A DNA stretch of 64,000 bases from Candidatus Igneacidithiobacillus taupoensis. Its GTDB lineage: Bacteria > Pseudomonadota > Gammaproteobacteria > Acidithiobacillales > Acidithiobacillaceae. The stretch spans positions 1-64,000 of the forward strand of contig JAEPKX010000004.1 in assembly GCA_021375695.1 (NCBI GenBank), given 5' to 3'. Positions 25,477 through 34,411 of the stretch are shown here, piece after piece. Position 1 is the first letter of the stretch. Each line of letters opens with the position of its first letter. Position numbers and translations under genes: made by a program. The notes below the pieces were generated by a model. That model made no database searches. It saw only the letters and a list, made by a program, of their open reading frames with translations, and was not told the DNA's origin.

Positions 25477-26511
25477 GTGAACCCCATAGATCCCCTGACC
25501 TACCACCAATCCGGAGTCGACATCGATGCCGGCAACCGACTGGTAGAACGAATCAAGCCGCTGGCAGCGGCGACCCATCGGACCGAAGTGTTGGGCGGTC
25601 TTGGGGGCTTTGGTGGCCTCTTTGCCTTACCCAGGGGCTATCGGGAACCGGTATTGGTATCAGGGACCGATGGCGTAGGCACCAAATTACTCCTGGCCCT
25701 GGAAACCGGTCAGCATGATGGAATCGGCATTGACCTGGTAGCAATGTGCGTCAACGATATCCTGGTCTGTGGTGCCGAGCCCCTCTGGTTTTTGGATTAC
25801 TATGCCTGCAGTCGGCTGGAACTTGCGGTAGCCGAACGGGTCATTGCCAGCATTGCCAAGGGTTGCCAGGAGGCTGGTTGTGCCTTGCTGGGGGGAGAAA
25901 CGGCGGAAATGCCCGGTATGTATCCCAACAATCATTACGATCTCGCGGGTTTTGCAGTGGGTATCGTCGAGCGGGAGGAGATTCTCGATGGCAGTCGGTG
26001 CCAGGCCGGTGACGCGCTCATTGGCGTGGCCTCCTCGGGTCCCCACAGTAACGGCTTTTCCCTCATCCGCCAGATTCTGGTGCGTGCAGGTGCCCATATG
26101 CACCTGCAAGTGCAGGGGGAACCCCTGGTGGACCTGCTCCTTCGACCCACAAAAATCTATGTCCGTGCCATCAGGAACCTGCGCAAAGAAGTTTCGGTCC
26201 ACGCCCTTGCCCACATCACTGGCGGTGGTCTGAGCGAGAATCTACCGCGCTCACTTCCCAAAGGACTTGCGGCACAGATCAATCCCCACAGCTGGCCCAT
26301 TCCACCCATTTTCCAGTGGCTGCAGCAACAAGGTTCCGTAACAACACAGGAAATGCGACGGGTATTCAATCTTGGAATCGGTATGGTTGCCGTCGTCCCC
26401 TGGGAAGACCGTGAACACGCGCTAGCCAGTCTGGAAGCCATGGGTCAGGAAGCCTACTGTATCGGGCGCCTGGAGCAGAGCGACCAGGGTGGGGTCCAGT
26501 ACCTTGACTGA
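25477..26511 (+). CDS. purM: Phosphoribosylformylglycinamidine cyclo-ligase
   Basis: SGVDIDAGNRLVERIK...VSGTDGVGTKLLLAL...GGETAEMPGMY. Confidence 0.97.
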   Translation: MNPIDPLTYHQSGVDIDAGNRLVERIKPLAAATHRTEVLGGLGGFGGLFALPRGYREPVLVSGTDGVGTKLLLALETGQHDGIGIDLVAMCVNDILVCGAEPLWFLDYYACSRLELAVAERVIASIAKGCQEAGCALLGGETAEMPGMYPNNHYDLAGFAVGIVEREEILDGSRCQAGDALIGVASSGPHSNGFSLIRQILVRAGAHMHLQVQGEPLVDLLLRPTKIYVRAIRNLRKEVSVHALAHITGGGLSENLPRSLPKGLAAQINPHSWPIPPIFQWLQQQGSVTTQEMRRVFNLGIGMVAVVPWEDREHALASLEAMGQEAYCIGRLEQSDQGGVQYLD

Positions 26512-27163
26512 TGTCCCCGCCCTCGCCGTTCTCATTTCCGGGCAAGGTAGCAACTTGCAAGCCATCCAGCGAGCCATCGAAGCAGGCAGCCTGCCTGCCC
26601 GGATTTCTCTGGTATTGAGTAATCGCGCCGATGCCCCTGGCTATCATTGGGCACAGCAGCAAGGATTGAATAGCCAAGTCATTAGCCACCGGGATTTCGC
26701 CCATCGCGAAGAATTTGACAAAGCGCTTGCTGCTGCCATCGATCACAGTGGCGCCCAGTGGATCGTCCTGGCGGGATTTCTCCGCCAACTAACCACCCCC
26801 TTCGTGGAACGCTATCTTGGACGAATGGTCAACATTCATCCATCGCTCCTGCCCGCCTTCCCCGGCCTGCATACCCACCAACGCGCCTTGGAGGCTGGCG
26901 TACGCTGGCACGGCGCCACCGTCCATTTCGTCACGCCGGATCTGGATGCCGGACCCATCATCGCCCAGGCCATCCTCCCTGTCCAGGCTGGAGAGAGCGC
27001 CCAAGCATTGGCCAAACGAGTGCAAGCCCTGGAACATCAACTCTACCCGGCGGTACTGGTTGCGCTCCTGCAGGCGCAGTGTCGCCTCGAAAATGGGCAG
27101 ACTCACTGGGCAGTTGGCTACCACAGCCCGACCCTTTCCCTCGTCAATCCGGAGCTCCTGTGA
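26489..27163 (+). CDS. purN: Phosphoribosylglycinamide formyltransferase
   Basis: AVLISGQGSNLQAI...GRMVNIHPSLLPAFPGLHTHQRALEAG; start GTG 26489 or TTG 26504. Confidence 0.95.
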   Translation: MGSSTLTDVPALAVLISGQGSNLQAIQRAIEAGSLPARISLVLSNRADAPGYHWAQQQGLNSQVISHRDFAHREEFDKALAAAIDHSGAQWIVLAGFLRQLTTPFVERYLGRMVNIHPSLLPAFPGLHTHQRALEAGVRWHGATVHFVTPDLDAGPIIAQAILPVQAGESAQALAKRVQALEHQLYPAVLVALLQAQCRLENGQTHWAVGYHSPTLSLVNPELL

Positions 27164-27906
27164 ACCGTCGTATAGGGCTGATGATCATTGGCACCGAAAT
27201 CCTCCTGGGCAAGCGACAGGACCGGCATTTTGATCGAAGTCGCCGGCAACTCGCGGAACGTGGTTATGAAGTGGCATGGACCATGATTCTTCCCGATGCC
27301 TGGGAGATCCTCATCGACCAACTCCGTTGGGCCTTTGCCCAGGATCATCCTTTTTTTAGCTTTGGCGGGCTCGGAGCAACACCCGACGATTTGACCCGCG
27401 CTGCCGCTGCCACTGCCCTGGATCAGCCGCTGGAAGCTCATCCAGAGGCAGTGGAGCTCATTCGAAGACAGTTTGGCAACGCCGCCGAACCGATCCGCAT
27501 CCGCATGGCCAACCTTCCCAGAGACGCCACCCTCATCCCCAATCCCATCAACCAGATTCCCGGCTTTGCCCTTGCCAATGGCTATTTTTTTCCGGGTTTT
27601 CCACAAATGGCGGAACCCATGAGCGACTGGGTTTTGGAACATTTCTTCCCAATCCAGTCGCCCCTGGCGCAATGGCGTATGATCCTCCCAGGCTGCAAGG
27701 AAAGCGAACTGGTGGAGCTCATGGAAGAATTTTGCCAGCAATTTCCCGAAGTTGATTTCTCCAGTCTGCCAAGCTTTGGCCAAGACGGTTACGCCGTTGA
27801 AATTGGTCTGCGGGCAGCACCTGCCGAACTCGAAGCTGCCCGCGACTGGCTAACCCAACGTCTGACCAGGGCAAATATTGACTGGCAACCCTGGAAGGAA
27901 ACCTGA
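27160..27906 (+). CDS. CinA-N/MoaB-like molybdopterin-binding domain protein
   Basis: IGLMIIGTEILLGKRQD...FSFGGLGATPDDLTRAA; GTG start 27160 overlapping purN stop. Confidence 0.8.
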   Translation: MNRRIGLMIIGTEILLGKRQDRHFDRSRRQLAERGYEVAWTMILPDAWEILIDQLRWAFAQDHPFFSFGGLGATPDDLTRAAAATALDQPLEAHPEAVELIRRQFGNAAEPIRIRMANLPRDATLIPNPINQIPGFALANGYFFPGFPQMAEPMSDWVLEHFFPIQSPLAQWRMILPGCKESELVELMEEFCQQFPEVDFSSLPSFGQDGYAVEIGLRAAPAELEAARDWLTQRLTRANIDWQPWKET

Positions 27907-27909
27907 GCC

Positions 27910-28416
27910 ATGCCCAAGGCCCGCAACAGGAATCTCGGCAGATGGTGGCTTGGCGTCCTGGTGGCAGTGGCTGCTGTTGTAGCATTCGTATGGATTACTG
28001 CTCATTCCCCCAGTCCACCCAGACCCAAGGCACCCAGCGCACCGGCAAAGCAGCCAGGTCCATCCACTTCCTCAGGCAACCACGAAGTACCCATATATTT
28101 AGGTAGTTATGGTGCCAGTGTGCAAATCAAGGGGGAGACCCTGGCCCTTCAGATCCATCCCATTGCCACGCTCCTTGGACCTGCCAAAGCAACCCTGCCA
28201 ACCCTGGATGATCCCGGCACCCAGGAAATCATCGCCAATCTTTTTCTGCGCTTTCCCAATTTGCCTGGTCTGCAAGAAGATCCCGTCCTGCAGCGACAGC
28301 TCTCCCAAAGCATGGCCGCAGCCCTGGAAGAACGCCTTCGTCTGCAACATTCTCCATGGAAAGTCAAAGAATTGCATCTACATATCACCCTTGGACCCAT
28401 CCCCAAAGGGGAATGA
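27910..28416 (+). CDS. Hypothetical one-TM protein, possibly FliL-like
   Basis: N-terminal TM, Pro-rich linker, then domain with weak FliL-like layout; start 4 nt after upstream stop. Confidence 0.6.
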   Translation: MPKARNRNLGRWWLGVLVAVAAVVAFVWITAHSPSPPRPKAPSAPAKQPGPSTSSGNHEVPIYLGSYGASVQIKGETLALQIHPIATLLGPAKATLPTLDDPGTQEIIANLFLRFPNLPGLQEDPVLQRQLSQSMAAALEERLRLQHSPWKVKELHLHITLGPIPKGE

Positions 28417-28440
28417 AGATCCTTGAACCCATGTTGCGGC

Positions 28441-29214
28441 TTAGCTCTTGCGCTGCATCAATATCCCAAGTCCCAACCCCAGGAAAGCCAGGAACAGGGT
28501 AAGAGCGATCCCATAGAACCACGGCTGCTCGTAGGCGTACCTGGCAATCCACTCTTCGAGACCAACTTGCTGAACATCAATCTGATCGGCACTTTGGGCC
28601 AGGAGCTGACCATGGTTTACCAAATACACGTTCAAGGTATAACGGCCTAGCGGGATGGAGGAAGGGAGGTGCAGATGAACCGAGAAGAGCCTCCCGTCCT
28701 GGATTTTTACGGCATTTTCCCGCAGGACAAAGGCACCCTCCCGCTTTTTGCTTTCCAGTACCTGCTGCAACCAGAGCTTGGGTTGCTGTGGGAGAGGATC
28801 CAACTGGGCCTGGGTCATTACTGCCTGGGGAAGCAGATGCAGTTTTTCGAGCGTGGCCTGGGGGAGGATCTGCGCCAGGGGTGCCGAGGAAAGAATTTGC
28901 AAGACACCAGGAAAATGGCTCACGGTTACCTTTTTTCCCGTAACCCAAAGGGGGCCCATTTGGACTTTTTTTGTAACCGTGACAGTCGTATCGGGAGAAC
29001 GAAGAACGACGATGATGTTACCCGGATGGGATAATGCACCGTAGATCAGTATATCCCGACCGTTGAAACGACTGGTTACGTCAATCCGATCGGTACCCGT
29101 AGCAGTTATCACCTGGGCAGCAGAATCAGGCATCGTGCCAGCCCAGGCAGGGCTCAGTCCAATGCTACCAAGCAAAGTGAAAATCAGTAGTATCCTGTGC
29201 CAAAGAGTCTTCAT
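28441..29214 (-). CDS. TIGR02186 family secreted/C-terminal TM protein
   Basis: Signal peptide, DRIDVTSRFNGRDILIYGAL, C-terminal TM; directly precedes-in-operon a TSUP permease. Confidence 0.75.
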   Translation of the reverse strand: MKTLWHRILLIFTLLGSIGLSPAWAGTMPDSAAQVITATGTDRIDVTSRFNGRDILIYGALSHPGNIIVVLRSPDTTVTVTKKVQMGPLWVTGKKVTVSHFPGVLQILSSAPLAQILPQATLEKLHLLPQAVMTQAQLDPLPQQPKLWLQQVLESKKREGAFVLRENAVKIQDGRLFSVHLHLPSSIPLGRYTLNVYLVNHGQLLAQSADQIDVQQVGLEEWIARYAYEQPWFYGIALTLFLAFLGLGLGILMQRKS

Positions 29215-30119
29215 TACAGCACCTGAGACACTTGGAAGACATGCGCTGGCGGAATCACCAGACCCAAGCCCATCTTCACGGCTACGGCCACCACCACCAG
29301 CGCAAGCACCAAACGCAATTGCTCCCCAGGCATGCGCGCCCCCAGACGAGCCCCAAATTGCGTACCAAAAATCGACCCGAGTACCAAGGCCAGCGCCAGA
29401 TAAGGGTCAACGGCGTGATTCATGCCCGCCTGCAAGATGCCCACCTCTGCGGTGGTGAATAGCAACTGAAACAAGGAAGTACCAACGACTACCTTGGTGG
29501 GCATCTTCAACACATACAGCATGATTGGCACCATCACGAAACCGCCGCCGACCCCCATCAACGCAGTGAGAATCCCCACGGCCACCCCAAGAAAAAGGGG
29601 CAAAAGCACCGAAGTCCGCAGGCCAGACACAGGGAAATCCATCTGCCAGGGCAATCTGTCTGCCCAGGTTTTGCCGGAAGACACCGCCTTGCTTTTCTTC
29701 TTGCCGCGAACGGCCAGGATCGATTCAATGAGCATGGAGATCCCAATGAAGCCCAACAGCCCCACGTACAAGAAGGCCACCACCAAACCAAAATAGCCTC
29801 CGTGTTCGAGGATTTTCGCTACATGAACGCCAAGGAAACCGCCCGACCAGCTTCCCAACAGCAAGACCAGGGCCATGCGCATATCGACATTGCCCATGCG
29901 CCAGTGGGCATAACTCCCGACTGCCGATGCACCAACGATCTGGGCGGCACCCGTACCGACGGCAATCAAGGGCGGTACTCCAACAAAGATCAGTAGCGGA
30001 GTGATCAGAAAGCCACCTCCGACTCCCGTTAGCCCCGAAAGAAAGCCCACGATCAAACCAAAAGCAATGATGATGGCAATATTGACGTCCATGTGGGCGA
30101 TGGGAAGAAAAACATCCAT
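29214..30119 (-). CDS. TauE/SafE family sulfite exporter-like permease (TSUP)
   Basis: FLSGLTGVGGGFLITPLLIFVGVPPLIAVGTGAAQIVG...LTALMGVGGGFVMVPIMLYVLKMPTKVVVGTSLFQLLF. Confidence 0.93.
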   Translation of the reverse strand: MDVFLPIAHMDVNIAIIIAFGLIVGFLSGLTGVGGGFLITPLLIFVGVPPLIAVGTGAAQIVGASAVGSYAHWRMGNVDMRMALVLLLGSWSGGFLGVHVAKILEHGGYFGLVVAFLYVGLLGFIGISMLIESILAVRGKKKSKAVSSGKTWADRLPWQMDFPVSGLRTSVLLPLFLGVAVGILTALMGVGGGFVMVPIMLYVLKMPTKVVVGTSLFQLLFTTAEVGILQAGMNHAVDPYLALALVLGSIFGTQFGARLGARMPGEQLRLVLALVVVAVAVKMGLGLVIPPAHVFQVSQVL

Positions 30120-30121
30120 GC

Positions 30122-30661
30122 TCAGTTTCCGGAAGACTCAACCGCTGCAGTCAATTGTCGTAGACCCTCACAAAGATGGTTTTCGTGTAAATCCTGGGGA
30201 ACGATCAACACCGGGACCTTGAGGGTCATGCTCAATTTGGCACCCAAATCGCCCAAGGCATGGGGCAAACCTTTGGGTTTGCTTTCGGTACCAAAACCCT
30301 CGCGACCTACCACCACCATCATGATGCGAGCATCACTTTCGACAATCCTGGGTATTTCAATTTCCGGCATCCCTGTAGCCAGAAAATATTCGGGCAGGGC
30401 CAACCCACAAGCTTGCTGGATCCTCTCGGCAACTCCTTGCAGACTTTTTTCGGCCTCAGTCCGGGCCTCCTCCATGAGTCGATCCCGTAATCCTTCCGTA
30501 AACAAGCCACTGGCAAAGCCCAAGGGGACTCTCGGTACCTGCAAAACAGTGACCAGGCCCAGACGGCCTCCCAGGAGCTTTGCCAAACGCGCTGCCACAC
30601 CAGCCGCAATGAGGGCGTTCTGGGATCCATCCACAGCCGCGAGAATCAAATGATCGTCCAC
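30122..30661 (-). CDS. Universal stress protein UspA family
   Basis: ILAAVDGSQNALIAAGVAARLAKLLGG...; Usp fold pattern; overlaps operon with TSUP gene. Confidence 0.75.
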   Translation of the reverse strand: MDDHLILAAVDGSQNALIAAGVAARLAKLLGGRLGLVTVLQVPRVPLGFASGLFTEGLRDRLMEEARTEAEKSLQGVAERIQQACGLALPEYFLATGMPEIEIPRIVESDARIMMVVVGREGFGTESKPKGLPHALGDLGAKLSMTLKVPVLIVPQDLHENHLCEGLRQLTAAVESSGN

Positions 30662-30794
30662 GCGCGCGCTCCATCCAAAAAATTTTGCACATCTTACCGA
30701 AGCCTACTTCGGGTGTCGATGATCGCGCAGTGAAGCTGGCAGCCTTGGCAATGGAGGGGTATCCTACATTCTATTGAAAAATTTCGAGGGATCG

Positions 30795-32198
30795 ATGAAA
30801 CAGTACGATATTACGATCATTGGCAGTGGTCCTGGAGGATATCGAGCTGCGGTATTGGGGGCGCTGCGGGGACAAAAAGTGGCCATCATCGAAAAGGGGG
30901 TCTGGGGTGGCACCTGCCTGAACCGCGGCTGTGTTCCCAAAAAGGACTGGCACGAGACAGCAAAATGGATTGAAAACAGCCGGCACTTTGCCAAGCGAGG
31001 GGTCATTGGTGATGGCCTTCGTGGTGATCTGGACCAGGCATGGCAACATCAACGCACGGTGGTGGAAACGGTCCGCAACAGTTATCTGGATTACCTCAAG
31101 CGCCTTGGCGTTACCCTCTATGCAGGCAACGGCAGCTTCCGTGATCCCCGACATATACAGATCCAATCGCCCCAGCAAAGTCTGGAAATCGAAAGCAAAG
31201 CAACCATCATTGCCACCGGTTCCGTTCCCAAACCCGTAGACCCGGCTCTGTTTCAGTCGGGCAAGATCCTCCACAGTGACATGCTCTTTGATGAAGGCGT
31301 ACCCACCGGCAAACGGGTCATCATCGTCGGCGGTGGGGTCATCGGCACGGAATTCGCCTATATCTTTACCCAACTTGGTAAAGAGGTGCAGTGGCTCGTG
31401 CATTCCGATCCTTTGCATCACACCCGTTTTTCCGAGCAAGCCAAAGCCGTCTTGCAAACCGCTCTGGAGGAACTGGACATTCACCCCCAACCCGGTTTTC
31501 GGGTCCACGCCAGCGGCGTCGATGGGGACAAGGTCTGGGTCAGTAACCAGCATGGCGAAAAGGTCTTCGCCGACTGGGTATTATTTGCCACCGGTCGACA
31601 GGCCCAAACGACCGGGCTGGGATTGGAAAATACGTCGGTACAGCTGGACGATCAGGGTTTTGTCGTGACTGACACGCGCCTTGCCACTGCGGAAGAGGGA
31701 ATCTATGCCATTGGCGATGTGGTTGGACCCTATATGAATGCCAACCAGGCCCTGGCCGATGCCACCATTGTCATCGATAACATCCTCGGTGCAGCGCGCC
31801 ATCGCGATCCCCGCTGGGTTCCTGAACTGGTCTACTCGGCGGTGGAGTTGGCGCGGATTGGCCTTGATGACGAAAGCGCCGAAGAAGAGGGATTTGAACC
31901 TGCCGTTGGTTTTGCGGCTTTTGAAACCTCGCCACGGGCCTTGGGTCAAGACGACACCTTGGGATTTGTACGGATTCTGGCAGACATGGACAGTGGGGAA
32001 TTGCTAGGTGGGGAGATCGTTGGTCGCGATGCAGGAGAACTCATCAGCCTCCTTGCCCAGGAAGGCGATCGCAGCACCCTGCTGCAGCGCATTGCCAGGA
32101 CCCCCGTCAATCACCCCTCGCGAGCCGAGGAATTGCTCAACGCTACCGAAACCCTGGCAGCCCGGTGGGGACTGAGTGAATTCGTTTTTGGAGACTAG
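30795..32198 (+). CDS. Dihydrolipoamide dehydrogenase-like NAD(P)/FAD-dependent oxidoreductase
   Basis: ITIIGSGPGGYRAAV...GGTCLNRGCVPKK redox disulfide...YAIGDVVG...NHPSRAEE; start ATG 30795. Confidence 0.88.
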   Translation: MKQYDITIIGSGPGGYRAAVLGALRGQKVAIIEKGVWGGTCLNRGCVPKKDWHETAKWIENSRHFAKRGVIGDGLRGDLDQAWQHQRTVVETVRNSYLDYLKRLGVTLYAGNGSFRDPRHIQIQSPQQSLEIESKATIIATGSVPKPVDPALFQSGKILHSDMLFDEGVPTGKRVIIVGGGVIGTEFAYIFTQLGKEVQWLVHSDPLHHTRFSEQAKAVLQTALEELDIHPQPGFRVHASGVDGDKVWVSNQHGEKVFADWVLFATGRQAQTTGLGLENTSVQLDDQGFVVTDTRLATAEEGIYAIGDVVGPYMNANQALADATIVIDNILGAARHRDPRWVPELVYSAVELARIGLDDESAEEEGFEPAVGFAAFETSPRALGQDDTLGFVRILADMDSGELLGGEIVGRDAGELISLLAQEGDRSTLLQRIARTPVNHPSRAEELLNATETLAARWGLSEFVFGD

Positions 32199-32869
32199 TG
32201 CTTGCGAAAAATGTACTGGTCCAGAAAGCGTCGGGCATCTTCCACTTCGGGCACTATGATCCCGTGGCCCATGGGATAATCTTTCCGTAGCACGTGAAAA
32301 CCTCGCTGTTGCAGAATCTCCTCCCCCCAGATGGCGAACTGCACCGGCAGGATTTCATCGGCGATACCATGGGCCCAAAAGATCACTGGGGCTTTTGGCC
32401 CAGCAACGGGGGTCTGTTGTCGCAGGGGAAGATAGCCGCTAAAGCTCAAGATGACCTGGGTCGGGAGTAATTCACGGACTCCCAGATACAAAGCGAGCGC
32501 CGCGCCTTGGGAAAATCCGCCCAACAACAAGGTTCGTCCAGATAAAACGGGTAGCAAGAGTGCCTGCAAGCGCTCGGAAATCTGCGCAAGTCCCGCGCTA
32601 TCTTCCTCGGAATCCGGTCCGAAACCATAAATATCATACCAGGCCGGCATGACATAGCCACGGTTGACGCTAACCGGACGCTGTGGCGCATCCAGGGCAA
32701 TCAAGTGGAGATCACCCTCGGGATCGAGGGCCTCCGCCAGGGCTTGCATATCAGGCCAATGGGAGCCCAAGCCGTGGAAGAGCACCAAAATGGGAGCCTC
32801 TGGCGAGGCCGCGGGACGCTGCCAAAAACCTTCGGGCCAATGCAGGGGAAGGAGGTTCGTATCAAGCAC
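32195..32869 (-). CDS. Phospholipase/carboxylesterase family alpha/beta hydrolase
   Basis: LVLFHGLGSHWPDM...LLGGFSQGAALALYLG...GHGIIVPEVEDARRFL; GTG start 32869 overlapping upstream regulator stop is more economical than ORF-track 32938. Confidence 0.85.
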   Translation of the reverse strand: MLDTNLLPLHWPEGFWQRPAASPEAPILVLFHGLGSHWPDMQALAEALDPEGDLHLIALDAPQRPVSVNRGYVMPAWYDIYGFGPDSEEDSAGLAQISERLQALLLPVLSGRTLLLGGFSQGAALALYLGVRELLPTQVILSFSGYLPLRQQTPVAGPKAPVIFWAHGIADEILPVQFAIWGEEILQQRGFHVLRKDYPMGHGIIVPEVEDARRFLDQYIFRKH

Positions 32870-34193
32870 AGGAAAGATCCTTGGTTTCTTTGTGGTTCTT
32901 GCGGAGGGATTCCAGCTTGCGATAGAGGGTACGCTCACTCACTCCCAAAGAACGCGCCAAACTGCGCCGATCCCCGGGACAAGAGCTCCGCGCCCAGAGC
33001 AGATAACGCTCCTCCAATTGCTCCAACGGGATGATTTCCTCAAAAGGACCAGAGCTCTGTGCCGAGGAATCCGGCCTGTGTCCAGAGACCGCCTGCAAGG
33101 ATTTTGGCAAATGCTCCGGGAGAATCCAGATATCATCGCAGAGCAAAGCAGCGCGATTGAGAATGTTTCGGAGTTCTCGCACATTCCCAGGGTAATCATA
33201 TGCCATCAACAGTCCTTCGGCTTCGGGTGACAGGCGCAAGCGCCCAAAGCCCATCCGTTGGAGAAGGGCCTCGGCCAAACGGGGAATATCTTCCCGTCGC
33301 TCCCGCAACGGGGGGAGCAAAATAGGGAAGCCACTGATTCGATAATACAGATCCTGTCGAAAACGACCTTCTTCCACCATTTTCTCCAGATCCCGATGGG
33401 TTGCCGAGATCAAGCGAAATTGGGAATGAATGGCATCGACACCACCAACCCGGCGAAAACTACCCGTCTCCAGCAATCTCAGTAGTTTTACCTGGAGTGG
33501 CAAGGGAATATCACCCACCTCATCCAGAAAGAGGGTCCCACCATTGGCGGCTTCGGCCAGGCCAATCTTGCGACTCGATGCCCCGGTAAAGGCCCCTTTT
33601 TCGTGTCCAAAAAGTTCGCTCTCAAAGAGCGTTTCCGACAAACCCGAGCAATCCAGCACCACAAAAGGACCCTTGGCGTGCGTACTGGCGCGATGGATGG
33701 CAGCTGCCGCCAATTCCTTGCCAGTACCCGATTCTCCCAGCAAAAGAACGGAAATATCACTGGGAGCGGCCCGGTGCAGTAATCGCTGGAGCTCTTCCAT
33801 GGCGGCAGATTGCCCGACCAGACCCATGGGTTCGTCGCCCCGATGGGGCAGGATTTGGAGGAGTTCCAGAAAATACGCTGGATTACCCTTGCCATCGCGA
33901 ATAGGAAAAAGATCAATCTGGACAGCCTGCGAACCCTCTACATGGACAACATGCTGGGCGCTACCCTGACGCTGACAGCGCTCCAGCGGACAGTCATTTC
34001 CTCCATCTTCACAGGGGAGTCCAGCATCTGCAAGAATCTCATTGCAGAGTCGTCCACCGAGGGGCTTACCATCCCCAAACTGTTTCCGATAGGCCTGATT
34101 GGCAGCCATAATCTGACGGTTACTTTCCAGCAAAACGGCCGGCGTGGCAAAACAATCAAGCAATGAGGTCAGTTCGGAACGTAACTGTCGCAT
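32862..34193 (-). CDS. Sigma54-dependent enhancer-binding transcriptional regulator with N-terminal PAS-like, Cys-containing sensor region
   Basis: AAA+ Walker A GESGTGKE, GAFTGA loop (HEKGAFTGASSRK), GGTLFLDEVGD, Fis-type HTH (RRSLARSLGVSERTLYRKLESLRK); start proposed at ATG 34193. Confidence 0.93.
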   Translation of the reverse strand: MRQLRSELTSLLDCFATPAVLLESNRQIMAANQAYRKQFGDGKPLGGRLCNEILADAGLPCEDGGNDCPLERCQRQGSAQHVVHVEGSQAVQIDLFPIRDGKGNPAYFLELLQILPHRGDEPMGLVGQSAAMEELQRLLHRAAPSDISVLLLGESGTGKELAAAAIHRASTHAKGPFVVLDCSGLSETLFESELFGHEKGAFTGASSRKIGLAEAANGGTLFLDEVGDIPLPLQVKLLRLLETGSFRRVGGVDAIHSQFRLISATHRDLEKMVEEGRFRQDLYYRISGFPILLPPLRERREDIPRLAEALLQRMGFGRLRLSPEAEGLLMAYDYPGNVRELRNILNRAALLCDDIWILPEHLPKSLQAVSGHRPDSSAQSSGPFEEIIPLEQLEERYLLWARSSCPGDRRSLARSLGVSERTLYRKLESLRKNHKETKDLSCA

Positions 34194-34246
34194 CTCCCGT
34201 CCTCCAGCGAACTCCTCTGTCAATTGTAGCAGATTTACTCTCCAAT

Positions 34247-34264
34247 ACTGCCAGGATTGGCAGT
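34247..34264. promoter_or_regulatory. Perfect inverted repeat, candidate enhancer-binding (UAS) site
   Basis: ACTGCCA-GGAT-TGGCAGT, ~95-110 bp upstream of the -24 element. Confidence 0.5.
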
Positions 34265-34358
34265 CACAACCTACACGGTAAACCAGGTATGAAAGCCTAG
34301 ATACGAGCCAGCGCCTCAGTACTGGGCTTTCCCTATCAACATATACCCCTATCCATTT

Positions 34359-34374
34359 TGGCACAAACTTTGCT
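34359..34374 (+). promoter_or_regulatory. Sigma54 (-24/-12) promoter
   Basis: TGGCACAAACTTTGCT, exact match to TGGCACRNNNNTTGCW; 38 bp upstream of the next start codon. Confidence 0.8.
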
Positions 34375-34411
34375 CCCAGACCAAAAGGAAAGTTATCAAG
34401 GGACGGTCAAG

